A stretch of DNA of 64,000 nucleotides from Haloglomus litoreum (GCF_029338515.1 NZ_CP119988.1:3596001-3660000), one strand, 5' to 3'; positions 54,319-63,599 are shown, counted from the first letter of the stretch. Numbers and translations: made by a program. The notes: generated from the letters alone by a model not told the origin.

Positions 54319-54517
54319 GAACTCTTCAGTCGTCGGGCCTCCCCATGGCGCACGGAGCGCGTCGCTGCGGGAACTGGCCAGCGATTCGCCTGCCGACTTC
54401 GGCGGCACCCCACGCCGCGGAGACGTTCGGAGACCCGTCACCCGCCCCCACGCGCTCCGGACGGTGCCCCCGCTCCGGTGTGGACGTGCGGAGTCCCCGA
54501 TACCATCGTCCGCCGAC

Positions 54518-55222
54518 TCAGCCCCGCATCGAAGCGAACAGCAGCCGCAGGTTCGTCCCGAGCTGGCCGACGAGCGCCCGGGGGAATCGGCGGCGGGCGC
54601 CGTCGAGACAGTCGGCCAGCGCGGCCCCCGCGTCGTCGAGGACGCCCTCACCGTGGCCGAACAGCAGGCGGTCGGGGTCGAGGGCGCCGAGCGTCTCCCG
54701 CGGCGGGACGAGCCGGTGGGAGAGCACCACGCCGACCCGCTCGTCGCCGACGGTGTAGCCCGGTCCGGACCCGAGCAGGTCCGGGACGTAGAGGGTGCCG
54801 TCGGCCTCGCGGTAGGCGATCGCCTCCTGCCACATCCCGAGCGGCTCGAACCGGTGGAGCTGGAAGCCGCTCGCACCGAACGTGCGGTCGAACCGCTCGA
54901 CCGGAGCGTCCACCTTCCCGGCGACGCGGTCCATCCATCGGGGGATGTGGACGGCGACGTCGTGTCGCTCGGCGACGGCGCCGGCGTCGCGGGCGTGGTA
55001 GCTGGAGCAGACCGCCACGCCGGCCAGGTCGCCGAGGTCGGCCAGCAACTCGTCGAGGCCGGGCGCGTCCACCGGGTCGAGCACCCAGACACCGTCGTCG
55101 GCGCGGACGGCGTGGCTGGCGCGGCGGCCCTCCTCGTCGGGGTGAGCCAGCCAGCCGACGCCGCCGGCCCAGCGGTCGATGACTCTGATGTCGGTCGCGG
55201 GGGACCTGTCGTAGACGGGCAT
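54518..55222 (-). CDS. MBL-like haloarchaeal protein without zinc motif
   Basis: 234 residues. Layout is that of a small metallo-beta-lactamase fold (VWVLDPVDAPGLDELLADLG, then VAVCSSYHARDAGAVAER in the place of HxHxDH, and LLFGHGEGVLDDAGAAL at the end), but the metal-binding His cluster is only partly there (SSYHARDAGA). May be a non-catalytic or altered member. Divergent from the threonine-synthase-like gene. Confidence 0.65.
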   Translation of the reverse strand: MPVYDRSPATDIRVIDRWAGGVGWLAHPDEEGRRASHAVRADDGVWVLDPVDAPGLDELLADLGDLAGVAVCSSYHARDAGAVAERHDVAVHIPRWMDRVAGKVDAPVERFDRTFGASGFQLHRFEPLGMWQEAIAYREADGTLYVPDLLGSGPGYTVGDERVGVVLSHRLVPPRETLGALDPDRLLFGHGEGVLDDAGAALADCLDGARRRFPRALVGQLGTNLRLLFASMRG

Positions 55223-55315
55223 CGGTCGCCAGTTCCGGGAGGACCTACTCGAAGGAACCGGTCCACGGCACGAACGACCGAAACCGACACGCCACCACCG
55301 CGCCTGACCACGTCC

Positions 55316-56392
55316 ATGGTCGACCTCCACTGCCCCTCGTGTGGAAACGAGTACGCCGACCGGTGGCGCTGCGAGTGCGGGGCACCGCTGGACTACGAAC
55401 AGCCCCTGCCGGCGGCCGACTCGCCCGCCGAAGCCGACCTCGATTTCTCGCGGGGGCTGTGGGCGTTCTCGGAGTTCCTGCCCGTCGACCCCGAGGTGAC
55501 GCTGGGCGAGGGGCCGACACCGCTGGTCGAGGCGCCCGACTGGGACGCCGAGTTCAAACTCGACTGGACGCTCCCCTCGGGGTCGTTCAAGGACCGCGGC
55601 GCGACGGCCGTCCTCTCGCGGGCGGCCGAACTGGGCGTCGAGCGCGTGGTGGAGGACTCCTCGGGGAACGCGGGCGCCGCCATCGCCACCTACGCGGCGC
55701 GGGCGGGCATCGACTGCGCGGTGTACGTGCCGGCGTCGGTGAAGCCGGTGAAGGTCCGGGCCATCGAGCGTGCCGGGGCCGCGGTCGAGCGCATCGAGGG
55801 GTCGCGCCAGGACGTGACCGACGCCTGCGTCGCGGCCGTCGAGCGGGGAGAGGGCTGGTACGCCAGCCACGCCTGGAACCCGTACTTCTTCGCGGGGACC
55901 GCGACGATGGCGTACGAACTCGCGTGGCAGCGCGACTGGTCGGTGCCCGACGCCGTCGTCCTGCCGCTGGGCCACGGGACGATGTTCCTCGGCGCGTACC
56001 GGGGGTTCCGTGCGCTCCACGATGCGGGGTGGATCGACTCGATGCCGCGGCTGCTGGGCGCCCAGGCCGCCGGCTACGCGCCCGTCGTGGCGGCACTGCA
56101 CGGCGAGGAGGCAGCCGCCGGCGAGAACGATGCCGCCGACGGCATCCAGATACGGGAGCCGGTCCGGTTCGACGAGATCGTCGATGCCGTGGAGGCGACC
56201 GATGGGGACGCCATCGCGCTCGACGCGGCGGCGGTCGAGCGGGAACTCGACGCGTGCCACCGGGCGGGGTTCTACGTCGAGCCGACGTGTGCGGTCGCGC
56301 CCGCCGCCCTGCGCGCGTATCGGGAGCGGGGCGTGCTCGGAACGGACGCGGACGTGGTGGTCGGCCTGAGCGGGAGTGGGCTGAAGGGGTGA
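55316..56392 (+). CDS. Threonine-synthase-like PLP enzyme with N-terminal zinc ribbon
   Basis: PLP fold-type II enzyme; the family converts O-phosphohomoserine to threonine, but paralogues have other roles. 358 residues. N-terminal ribbon HCPSCGNEYADRWRCECG, then TLGEGPTPLVEAP, the PLP lysine in LPSGSFKDRGA (about 89), and the phosphate-binding SSGNAGAAIA. ATG at 55316 (MVDLHCPSC). Stand-alone, so whether this is the main ThrC or a diverged copy is unclear. Confidence 0.85.
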   Translation: MVDLHCPSCGNEYADRWRCECGAPLDYEQPLPAADSPAEADLDFSRGLWAFSEFLPVDPEVTLGEGPTPLVEAPDWDAEFKLDWTLPSGSFKDRGATAVLSRAAELGVERVVEDSSGNAGAAIATYAARAGIDCAVYVPASVKPVKVRAIERAGAAVERIEGSRQDVTDACVAAVERGEGWYASHAWNPYFFAGTATMAYELAWQRDWSVPDAVVLPLGHGTMFLGAYRGFRALHDAGWIDSMPRLLGAQAAGYAPVVAALHGEEAAAGENDAADGIQIREPVRFDEIVDAVEATDGDAIALDAAAVERELDACHRAGFYVEPTCAVAPAALRAYRERGVLGTDADVVVGLSGSGLKG

Positions 56393-56437
56393 GCCGGGAC
56401 GCGTCGGTGTGGCGAGCGGGGTAAGCTGCCAGGAACG

Positions 56438-56459
56438 CTTATCCGAGAGAACTCGGATA
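56438..56459 (+). promoter_or_regulatory. Perfect inverted repeat overlapping the TATA box of a histidine kinase
   Basis: TATCCGAG-AGAA-CTCGGATA (56440-56459) is a perfect 8+4+8 palindrome ending 8 nt before the ATG. Its left arm overlaps the TATA-like GCTTATCC (56438-56445), which is 23-30 nt from the ATG. A dimeric regulator bound here would block transcription; alternatively it forms a hairpin in the DNA or RNA. Confidence 0.5.
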
Positions 56460-56467
56460 GTGAAACG

Positions 56468-58075
56468 ATGGGCCACCGAGCGAACTACAGCGGACTCGTC
56501 ATCGCTGGCATCGGGTTCGTCCTCACCAGGTTCACCGTGGCGCTCGCGGTCTACGAGGACCCGATCCGCTTCTACTTCGCCGGCGTCGTGCCGCTGGTGC
56601 TCGGCCTCGTCCTGGCCGCCTTCGGGGTCGCCCTCGTCGTCGCCGATGTCGACCCCAGACTCGTCCGGTCGGCAGCGCGCTGGTGTGTCATCGGCACCGG
56701 GGCGATGCTCGTGCTCGTCGTCCTCACACTGCTCGGCTCCGCCGGCGGCATCCCCACGATGGAGGCGGTCCGGTCCGGAACCACGCTCTCGACGTTCCTC
56801 ATCGGCGGGAGCATCGGCGGCACCCTGACGGGACTGTACGCGGCTCGCAGCCGCCGGCAGAACGACGCCCTCCAGCAGCAGGCCAACCGGCTCGAGGTCC
56901 TCAACCGGATGCTCCGCCACGAGGTGCTCAACGCTGTGAACGTCATCCAGGGGTACACGACGCTGGACGACGACAGCGGCCGTGTCTCGGAGACGATCAA
57001 GAAGCGATCCGCCGCCATCGCACAGACCATCGAGGACGTATCGTACCTCACCTGGAGCGCGACGACGAGCGACGCCCCGGATGTCACGACCGACCTCGTA
57101 GCGGAACTCCGGGCGAGCGTCCGGACCGTCCGCGAGCGCCACCCGGACGCCACCATCTCGGTCGACCCGCTGCCGGACGACCTGTCGGTCCAGGCCAGCG
57201 AGCGCCTCGAGCAGGTCATCACCCAGCTCCTCGAGAACGCGGTCACGCACACGGCCGCGGACACCGATGTCGAGGTGGCGGTGACGACCGTCCACGGCAG
57301 CGTCCGCCTCAGCGTCCGCGACCACGGCCCCGGCCTCCCCGAACCCCAGCAACGGCTCCTCGAAACGGGTGAGATAACCGAGTTCGACGACCCGAGGGAC
57401 GGCTACGGCCTGAACATCGTCCGCCTCATCGTCGAGAGCTTCGGCGGGGAAATCGAGACCGACGTCACCGACGACGGGACCACCGTCACGGTCGTCCTCC
57501 CCCGTACCGAGCACCGGACGACAGGTATCGAGTCGAGTTCCACGGGACTGACCGGCATCCGACCGTCGGTCCCACACCTGGCCGTCATCCTCGGTGCGTC
57601 GGTATTCGCCGGGGTGCTCTACGGCCTCATGTCGGAACAGCTCGGTGGCTCCGTCGCCGCCATCGGCGTGTTCTACGGCATCAACGATCCCGTCGTGGGG
57701 TGGATCACGCACGAGTTCCACAGCGCGGTCTTCGCGTTCGTCTTCGCCGGGCTCGTCTCGTTCGCCCCGGCGCGGTATCGTGACCACGTCCCGGCGTACG
57801 TGGTCCTCGGGGCGGCGTGGGGGCTGGCCGTCTGGCTGGTCGCGGCCGGGTTCGTGGCCCCCATCTGGTTGCGGCTGCTCGGAACACCGGTTCCCGTCCC
57901 GACGTTCTCCGGGCTGTTGCTCGTGAACCACCTCGTCTGGGGGGGTTCGCTCGGGCTTCTCACCGCACTGGGATACCGGTACGTCACCCAGCAGTCACAC
58001 AGCACCGGAGACCGGTCTGTGGACGGGTCGGCCGAGGAGCGACCGGCGGCCGACCGACGGGCACGGCGAGAGTGA
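56468..58075 (+). CDS. Membrane histidine kinase with extra C-terminal membrane domain
   Basis: 535 residues. N-terminal four-helix membrane sensor (about 5-125), kinase core with H151 in MLRHEVLNAVNVIQG, N-box QVITQLLENAVTHTA, G1 VRDHGPGLPEP and G2 DGYGLNIVRLIVESFGG (about 315-325), then, unusually, a second membrane region from about 370 to 510 (HLAVILGASVFAGVLYGLM; FVFAGLVSFAPA; VVLGAAWGLAVWLVAAGFVA; LLVNHLVWGGSLGLLTALGY). This end resembles small DUF6789-like membrane proteins. No response regulator nearby. Confidence 0.85.
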   Translation: MGHRANYSGLVIAGIGFVLTRFTVALAVYEDPIRFYFAGVVPLVLGLVLAAFGVALVVADVDPRLVRSAARWCVIGTGAMLVLVVLTLLGSAGGIPTMEAVRSGTTLSTFLIGGSIGGTLTGLYAARSRRQNDALQQQANRLEVLNRMLRHEVLNAVNVIQGYTTLDDDSGRVSETIKKRSAAIAQTIEDVSYLTWSATTSDAPDVTTDLVAELRASVRTVRERHPDATISVDPLPDDLSVQASERLEQVITQLLENAVTHTAADTDVEVAVTTVHGSVRLSVRDHGPGLPEPQQRLLETGEITEFDDPRDGYGLNIVRLIVESFGGEIETDVTDDGTTVTVVLPRTEHRTTGIESSSTGLTGIRPSVPHLAVILGASVFAGVLYGLMSEQLGGSVAAIGVFYGINDPVVGWITHEFHSAVFAFVFAGLVSFAPARYRDHVPAYVVLGAAWGLAVWLVAAGFVAPIWLRLLGTPVPVPTFSGLLLVNHLVWGGSLGLLTALGYRYVTQQSHSTGDRSVDGSAEERPAADRRARRE

Positions 58076-58153
58076 ACCGCCCCGGAGTCGAGCCCCGGGG
58101 CACTCGCCCGGCACCCGTCGCGTCGGCGCCGACCACCACCCCCACGCCGCGTC

Positions 58154-59449
58154 TCAGTTCGCCGACTCGATGGCCTGCCGGAGGTCCTCGATGATGCGGC
58201 CGGGGTCCTCGATGCCGACCGAGAGCCGGACGAGGTCGTCCGTGACCCCCGACGATTCCTTCTCCTCCTCGGTGAGCTGCTGGTGGGTCGTGGAGGCGGG
58301 GTGGATGATGAGCGTCTTCGCGTCGCCGACGTTCGCGAGGAGGCTCGCCAGCTCCGTCGATTCGACCGTCGTTCGGGCGGCCTCGTAGCCCCCCTCCAGC
58401 CCGAAGGTGATCATCCCGCCGTAGCCCCCGTCGAGGTACTCGCTGGCGGTGTCGTGGGTGGGGTGCGATTCGAGGCCGGGATAGTTGACCCACGCGACGT
58501 CGTCGTGCTGGTCGAGGAACTCCGCGACGGCCATCGCGTTCTCGCAGTGACGCTCCATCCGCAGCGGCAGGGTCTCCAGGCCCTGGATGGTCTGCCAGGC
58601 GTCGAACGGGGACTGCTGGTTGCCCAGGTCACGGAGCCCGCGGGCGATGGCAGCGTAGGTGAACGCCTGCTCGCCGAACGTCTCGGCGAAGTTGACGCCG
58701 TGGTACGCCGGGTTGTCCTTCGCGATCTCCGGGTAGTCCTCGGCGTACTCCGCCCACGGGAAGGAACCGCCGTCGACGACGACCCCGCCGATGGTGGTCC
58801 CGGACCCGTGGAGCCACTTCGTCGTGGAGTTCCAGACGAGGTCGGCGCCGTGCTCGAGCGGCCGGCAGAGCGCGGGCGTCGCGAACGTGTTGTCGACGAA
58901 CAGCGGCGTCCCGTGCTCGTGGGCGATATCGGCGATGCGCCCGATGTCCGGCGTGTCCAGCGCGGGGTTGCCGATGGTCTCGAGGTGGACGTACGCGGTG
59001 TCGTCGTCGATGGCCTCGGCGTACGCGTCGTAGTCGAGCGTGTCGACGAAGCGCGTCGTGACCCCGCGGCGCTCGACGGTGTGGGTGAGGTAGGTGTAGG
59101 TGCCGCCGTACAGCGAGGAGGCCGAGACGATGTTGTCGCCGGCCTCGGCGAGCAGGAACGTCGTCAGGTCGAACGCGGCCATCCCGGAGGCCGTGACCGC
59201 GGCGCCGACCCCGCCCTCGAGTGCGGCGAGGCGCTCCTGGAGCGTCTCCAGGGTGGGGTTCATCAGCCGGGAGTAGATGTAGCCCGGCTTCGAGAGCTCG
59301 AACTGCGCGGCGGCGTCCTCGGCGTCGTCGAAGACGTAGGAGGTGGTCTGGTACAGCGGCGGCGCACGGGCGCCCGTCGCGGGGTCGGGCTCCTGGCCGG
59401 CGTGCAGCGAGTCGGTCGCGAGCTGGCGGTCGTCTGAGTCGTCGCTCAT
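58154..59449 (-). CDS. O-acetylhomoserine sulfhydrylase-type enzyme (MetY family)
   Basis: PLP-dependent formation of homocysteine (or cysteine) from an O-acylated homoserine/serine and sulfide. 431 residues; ATG 59449 (MSDDSDDRQLATDSLHAGQ). ARAPPLYQTTSYVFDD, YSRLMNPTLETLQERLAALEGG, and the PLP lysine in VWNSTTKWLHGSGTTIGG are Cys/Met-metabolism signatures; length above 420 fits the MetY (not MetB) branch. Confidence 0.92.
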   Translation of the reverse strand: MSDDSDDRQLATDSLHAGQEPDPATGARAPPLYQTTSYVFDDAEDAAAQFELSKPGYIYSRLMNPTLETLQERLAALEGGVGAAVTASGMAAFDLTTFLLAEAGDNIVSASSLYGGTYTYLTHTVERRGVTTRFVDTLDYDAYAEAIDDDTAYVHLETIGNPALDTPDIGRIADIAHEHGTPLFVDNTFATPALCRPLEHGADLVWNSTTKWLHGSGTTIGGVVVDGGSFPWAEYAEDYPEIAKDNPAYHGVNFAETFGEQAFTYAAIARGLRDLGNQQSPFDAWQTIQGLETLPLRMERHCENAMAVAEFLDQHDDVAWVNYPGLESHPTHDTASEYLDGGYGGMITFGLEGGYEAARTTVESTELASLLANVGDAKTLIIHPASTTHQQLTEEEKESSGVTDDLVRLSVGIEDPGRIIEDLRQAIESAN

Positions 59450-59633
59450 ACCCGCCCATCCACCCCACGGGATATGAGGGCGCCCCTCTCGCCCAGCATT
59501 GCCGGGAGTCGTGACATCCGTCTCGGACCGCAGACGCCGGACTCGGGTCCCGACAGGGACGTTCGGGGACGAAGCGGCCCCGCGAGTAGTGGCGACGAGC
59601 GTCATCACCGTGGCCGTGGGCGCGGTCCCATCG

Positions 59634-60731
59634 CTACGCGGCCTTCGAGTCCGGGCGGCGGGGAGAGCGCTGCTCGGCGATGGCGAACGCGAGCGTGCTG
59701 AACAGCCCCAGCAGCGTCCCGCCTGCGAGCGCGGCTGCCAGGTACGCGAGGTCGGCGTACGGGAGCGCGAGGAAGAACGCGCTCACGCCGTGGAGGACGA
59801 CGGCGATGGCGACGACGTAGAACGGCGCGTTGAGGTAGCGCCAGCGGAAGCCGCCGGCGATGTACTCGTCGGTGATGCGCCCGAGCGAGGCGATGACGCC
59901 GGCCGCGGCGAACCACTCGACGGCGCCGTTGACCAGCGCCGCGAGCGTCTGTCCCGGCCCCAGCTGGCCGCCCGCCGTCGCCCGGAGCGTCTCGACCACC
60001 TCGACGCCGGTGACCCCACCGACGACGAGCAGCGCCGCCGCGACGACGTACGTGACGAGCGTCACGCGGCCGGTGAACAGGCTCGTCCGTGCGCGCTCGA
60101 CGACGCGGTCGACGGTCCGCTCGACGGCGAGCCCCCGCCCGAGGATGTAGAGGCCGAGCAGCGCCGACACCAGCCCCAGTGTCGACCCAGGCAGTCCGAG
60201 CTGGTCGGCGAGGATGGCCACGGGGTAGATGAGTAGCAGGATGCCCAGCGGGACCAGGATGGTCCCCCGCGTCTCGGGGTCCGAGAGCACCTGCTTGAAG
60301 GTGTAGTACATCGACTCCAGGTCCTGGGCCTGCCGGACGACGACGCGTCGGACGCCGTCGATGGGAACCCGCGACCGGATGACGGGGATGACGGACTCGT
60401 CCTGGGCGCCGTCGGTGACGACCAGCGCGCGGACGTCCTCGCCGGTCGCGAGGGATGCGAGCACGGTGTCGACCTCGTCGCCGACCTCGCGGTTGGCGGC
60501 CACGTCGCCGCGCTCGTTGCCCGTGACGACGGCCACCTCGACGGTCTCGTCGGTGATGCGGTCGTAGAGATGACACCCCTCGAAGCAGACGTTCACGTCC
60601 GAATCCTCGGGGTCGGCCGTGGCGAGGTCGACGGCCGCACGCTCGACTGAGGAGCGGCCGATGACGGGCGTGTCGTGGTCCGTCTTCCGGCCAAGGTCGT
60701 CGTCGAGGTCGACACACAGGACGAGCAGCAC
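59634..60731 (-). CDS. DUF373 family membrane protein
   Basis: 365 residues. The N-terminal half is soluble (LCVDLDDDLGRKTDHDTP; LVVTDGAQDESVIPVIRSRV), the C-terminal half has about six membrane helices. The DDDLGRK and TDGAQDE blocks define DUF373, an archaeal family of unknown function, sometimes suggested to act on nucleotides or signalling. Stand-alone. Confidence 0.9.
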   Translation of the reverse strand: MLLVLCVDLDDDLGRKTDHDTPVIGRSSVERAAVDLATADPEDSDVNVCFEGCHLYDRITDETVEVAVVTGNERGDVAANREVGDEVDTVLASLATGEDVRALVVTDGAQDESVIPVIRSRVPIDGVRRVVVRQAQDLESMYYTFKQVLSDPETRGTILVPLGILLLIYPVAILADQLGLPGSTLGLVSALLGLYILGRGLAVERTVDRVVERARTSLFTGRVTLVTYVVAAALLVVGGVTGVEVVETLRATAGGQLGPGQTLAALVNGAVEWFAAAGVIASLGRITDEYIAGGFRWRYLNAPFYVVAIAVVLHGVSAFFLALPYADLAYLAAALAGGTLLGLFSTLAFAIAEQRSPRRPDSKAA

Positions 60732-60799
60732 GGTCGCGCACGGCTACGACGCCGCGGGTTAATTCGCTTGTGGGTACACGACCACGTCGTCCGGGCTCG

Positions 60800-61513
60800 T
60801 CAGCCCCCCGCCTCGCCGCCACGCCCGGCCGTCTCGTGCTCCACGCCCGACAGCAGCGTCCGGACGGTGTCCTCGCGCCGCCCCACGGCCTGCGGATGCG
60901 CGGCGACCGTGAGCACGAAGTCCGGGCCCGCCCGGACCGGGTTCCCGACGTAGAGGTAGATGGGCACCTCGGTCGAGGCCACGCCGGCGCTCAGCAGTTC
61001 CGCCCGCGCCGTGAAGCGGGTGAGTGTCGTCGTCGATCCGAGCAGTCCCCCCTCGAGTCGCCCCTCCTGCGAGAGGTCGCGGATCGAACCGTAGTGCTGC
61101 TGGATCAGGTCGGCGAGCTCCGCCGTCGAGAGGTTCCCGACTGGATTGAGCGTCCGACCGAACACCTCGACCGCGGGCGTCGTGAACGTCGCGAACACCG
61201 CGGCGCGGGCATCGGTCGGGAGCCCGAGACCCGTGTCGAGGCCGACCCGTCGGTCGTACTCGGCGAGCATATTGGTCACGCGGACGTCCCGCGAGGCCGG
61301 ACCCAGCGTCACCCGGCGCTCGAAGGGGATGCCGGTGATGCCCGCCTCGTCGTAGCGGGTCGCGTCGAGGGCGGGCCGCGCGACGGTGGCACGCCCGGCG
61401 TCCAGCGCGACCTCACCGGAGAGCGCGGCACAGCCCGCCAGCCCCGATGCCAGGGCTGCCCCCGCCGTGGCGAGGAGGGCCCGACGGCGCCGGCCCGTCG
61501 TCTCGTCTTGCAC
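60800..61513 (-). CDS. Haloarchaeal lipoprotein (DUF6517-like)
   Basis: 237 residues. Signal RRRRALLATAGAALASGLAGC with a Tat-like arginine run and lipobox ending at Cys28. Mature domain has RVTNMLAEYDR and FATFTTPAVEVFGRTLNPVG as conserved parts, matching a lipoprotein family found in haloarchaea. Function unknown. Confidence 0.75.
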   Translation of the reverse strand: MQDETTGRRRRALLATAGAALASGLAGCAALSGEVALDAGRATVARPALDATRYDEAGITGIPFERRVTLGPASRDVRVTNMLAEYDRRVGLDTGLGLPTDARAAVFATFTTPAVEVFGRTLNPVGNLSTAELADLIQQHYGSIRDLSQEGRLEGGLLGSTTTLTRFTARAELLSAGVASTEVPIYLYVGNPVRAGPDFVLTVAAHPQAVGRREDTVRTLLSGVEHETAGRGGEAGG

Positions 61514-61704
61514 ACCTGCGGGGAGCCGGTCGGGGGCTATGGGTCTGTCGGCCGACCGGAGCGTTGCTCCACCTGCACACCGCCCTCGAGGATAAAATGC
61601 GATACAAGTTCCCAGATGTCACTATCTGTACCAGAGAGATCGAATAGGGCAGATAGTAGAGACGTAACCAGGATATGGCACACGGTCATCGCTCGCCGGT
61701 CGAA

Positions 61705-61845
61705 TCAGGCGGCGTCCATCCACCCGCATTCGCCGCAGGTCGCCAGGTCGCTGACGATGCCCGTCGCCCCACCGCAGAAGGGGCAGGTGGCCGCCGGGAT
61801 GCCGGCGAGCGGGTCGCTCTCGCCGGAGGGCTCGGTGGCGGCCAT
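61705..61845 (-). CDS. CPxCG zinc-finger micro-protein
   Basis: 46 residues (MAATEPSGESDPLAG). Two knuckles, CPFCG and CGEC, form one zinc ribbon. The ATG lies inside the stop codon of the micro-protein upstream (TGATG), so translation is coupled. Haloarchaea carry many such proteins, some with roles in swarming or biofilm; specific role unknown. Confidence 0.75.
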   Translation of the reverse strand: MAATEPSGESDPLAGIPAATCPFCGGATGIVSDLATCGECGWMDAA

Positions 61846-62045
61846 CAGAGCAGGAACACCGGGTGGTCGAACGCCCGGTCCGCCGTGCCGACGGTGGGCG
61901 CCAGCGTGAACTCGCACTCCGAGCAGGTGTAGAGCCCCTGCCCGTTGATCACGTTCGCGCCGCAGTCCGGACAGGCGTGCCCGGTCGAGTATCCGGTCGT
62001 CGTTTCGAGGTCGCTTCCGTCATCCGTTGTCTCGCGTACTGCCAT
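61845..62045 (-). CDS. CPxCG zinc-finger micro-protein
   Basis: 66 residues from ATG 62045 (MAVRETTDDGSD). Zinc ribbon CPDCG and CSEC with ACPDCGANVINGQGLYTCSE, then a C-terminal hydrophobic end (FDHPVFLL). First of two overlapping micro-protein genes. A GTG codon just upstream is a less likely start. Confidence 0.8.
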   Translation of the reverse strand: MAVRETTDDGSDLETTTGYSTGHACPDCGANVINGQGLYTCSECEFTLAPTVGTADRAFDHPVFLL

Positions 62046-62317
62046 CACTCGTGTTCATACAATCGAATGCCTAAAAAGTTGTGTGTATGTCCGATTCAAG
62101 TAGATAATACGATACGTACACCTTATATTTCGCGCATATGGTGTCAATTCGTGGTTCCAGGGGGTGCGTTCTGGACGGACGCCGACGGGGGCCGGCCACC
62201 GACCCACACCTCGCCGGTTCCGGCGGTTCCCGGGCGCTCCCGTGTGCCGCCGCCGCACGCGGCTACCCGAGACGCACGACTTTTCACGTCGCTCCGACAA
62301 CAGGGAGCAGACACACG
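62046..62317. other. Divergent AT-rich promoter spacer
   Basis: 272 bp between the micro-protein pair and the radical SAM gene. 62050-62155 is AT-rich and holds several TATA-like stretches, including ACACCTTATATTTCGC (about 62118-62133) on the plus strand and CAACTTTTTAGGC (62073-62085) on the minus strand, the latter 28-40 nt from ATG 62045. No gene seen. Confidence 0.45.
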
Positions 62318-63310
62318 ATGATATCCGAGGGGTGCGAACAGTGCGCGGACGGCGGGAAGATGGTGCTGTTCGTCTACGGCTACTGCGACCAGCGCGACTG
62401 CTTCTACTGCCCCCTCGGCGAGAACCGCAAGAACGTGAATCAGGTGTACGCCAACGAGCGCCCCGTCGAGTCCGACCAGGACGTCATCGAGGAGGCCAGA
62501 CGGATGGACGCGCTCGGCACCTCCATCACGGGCGGCGAGCCCCAGGAGGCGATGGCCCGCACCACCCGCTACCTCTCGCTGCTCAAAGAGGAGTTCGGTG
62601 AGGACCACCACACGCACCTGTACACGGGCATCACGGGCGGGCGCGAGAACATGCGCCGGCTCTCGGAGGCCGGCCTCGACGAGATCCGCTTCCACCCGCC
62701 GTTCGAACTGTGGGGTGACCTCCACGGGACCGAGTGGGAGGAGATCCTCTACATCGCCCGCGAGGAGGGCCTCACTCCGTCGTTCGAGATCCCGGGCATC
62801 CGCGCGGAGCCGGAGTTCCTCGAGTTCCTCGACGAGGGGGCCGCCGAGTTCTGCAACATCAACGAGTTCGAGATGTCCGACGGGAACTACCGCCGGATGC
62901 AGGAGGCGGGCTTCGAGCTGAAGGACGGCCACATGAGCGCCGTCGAGGGGAGCCACGACATCCTCGAGGTGATGGGCGACCACGAGCGCGTCTACTTCTG
63001 TACGAGCGTGTTCAAGGACGCCGCCCAGCACCGCAACCGCCTCAAGCGGATGGCCCGGAACATCCGCCGCCCGTTCGACGAGGTCACCGACGACGGCACG
63101 CTCGTCTACGGCAAGACCTGGCTCGACGAGGCCGAACTGGAGGCGCTCGGCGTCCCCGACGAGTTCTACACCGTCAAATCCGACCACGTCGAGCTGGCGT
63201 GGTGGCTGCTGGAGGAGATGGTCGAGGACGGCGACGCCGAGGAGGGCGAGATCGTCGAGCAGTATCCCACGTACGACGGGACCGTCGTCGAGCGGACGCC
63301 GCTGGCGTAG
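62318..63310 (+). CDS. Radical SAM protein with unusual cysteine spacing
   Basis: 330 residues. The SAM/4Fe-4S motif reads YGYCDQRDCFYCPLG, that is C-x4-C-x2-C rather than C-x3-C-x2-C. SITGGEPQ follows as the SAM-binding GGE motif, so a true radical SAM fold is likely. An extra pair, CEQC, stands at residues 6-9. EFCNINEFEMSDGNY and the C-terminal KTWLDEAELEALG show a partial TIM barrel; no partner gene is adjacent. Substrate unknown. Confidence 0.85.
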   Translation: MISEGCEQCADGGKMVLFVYGYCDQRDCFYCPLGENRKNVNQVYANERPVESDQDVIEEARRMDALGTSITGGEPQEAMARTTRYLSLLKEEFGEDHHTHLYTGITGGRENMRRLSEAGLDEIRFHPPFELWGDLHGTEWEEILYIAREEGLTPSFEIPGIRAEPEFLEFLDEGAAEFCNINEFEMSDGNYRRMQEAGFELKDGHMSAVEGSHDILEVMGDHERVYFCTSVFKDAAQHRNRLKRMARNIRRPFDEVTDDGTLVYGKTWLDEAELEALGVPDEFYTVKSDHVELAWWLLEEMVEDGDAEEGEIVEQYPTYDGTVVERTPLA

Positions 63311-63599
63311 GGGTCGAATCCGCCGCAGCCGACATCGTACACACCAGTCCAGCGAGTGACGACGTTCCGTGCGACACCGAACCGGGTGGGACTGAAAGGG
63401 GCCGGGCGCTGGGCGGTGCCCCGGCGACGCAAGCACTGCAGGCCGAGTGAAGCGAGGCCGAAGCGCACAGCGAGCCGCGGCGCCCCCAGCGCCCGGGGGC
63501 TTTCAAGGGGACCGCGGCGGTCACAGTATCACCAGCACTCACCATCGAACCACGCCCGGAGCGCGCCACTAATCAGCCAGAGGAACAACAGTACACGTA
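63311..63599. other. Intergenic with dispersed GGGACTGAAAGGGGC motif
   Basis: 289 bp. GGGACTGAAAGGGGCC at 63388-63403 is the exact reverse complement of 28064-28079. It is followed by GC-rich sequence with repeated GCGAGGCCGAAGCG-like units (63430-63475) and the near-palindrome GGCGCCCCCAGCGCC. No protein gene. Confidence 0.6.
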
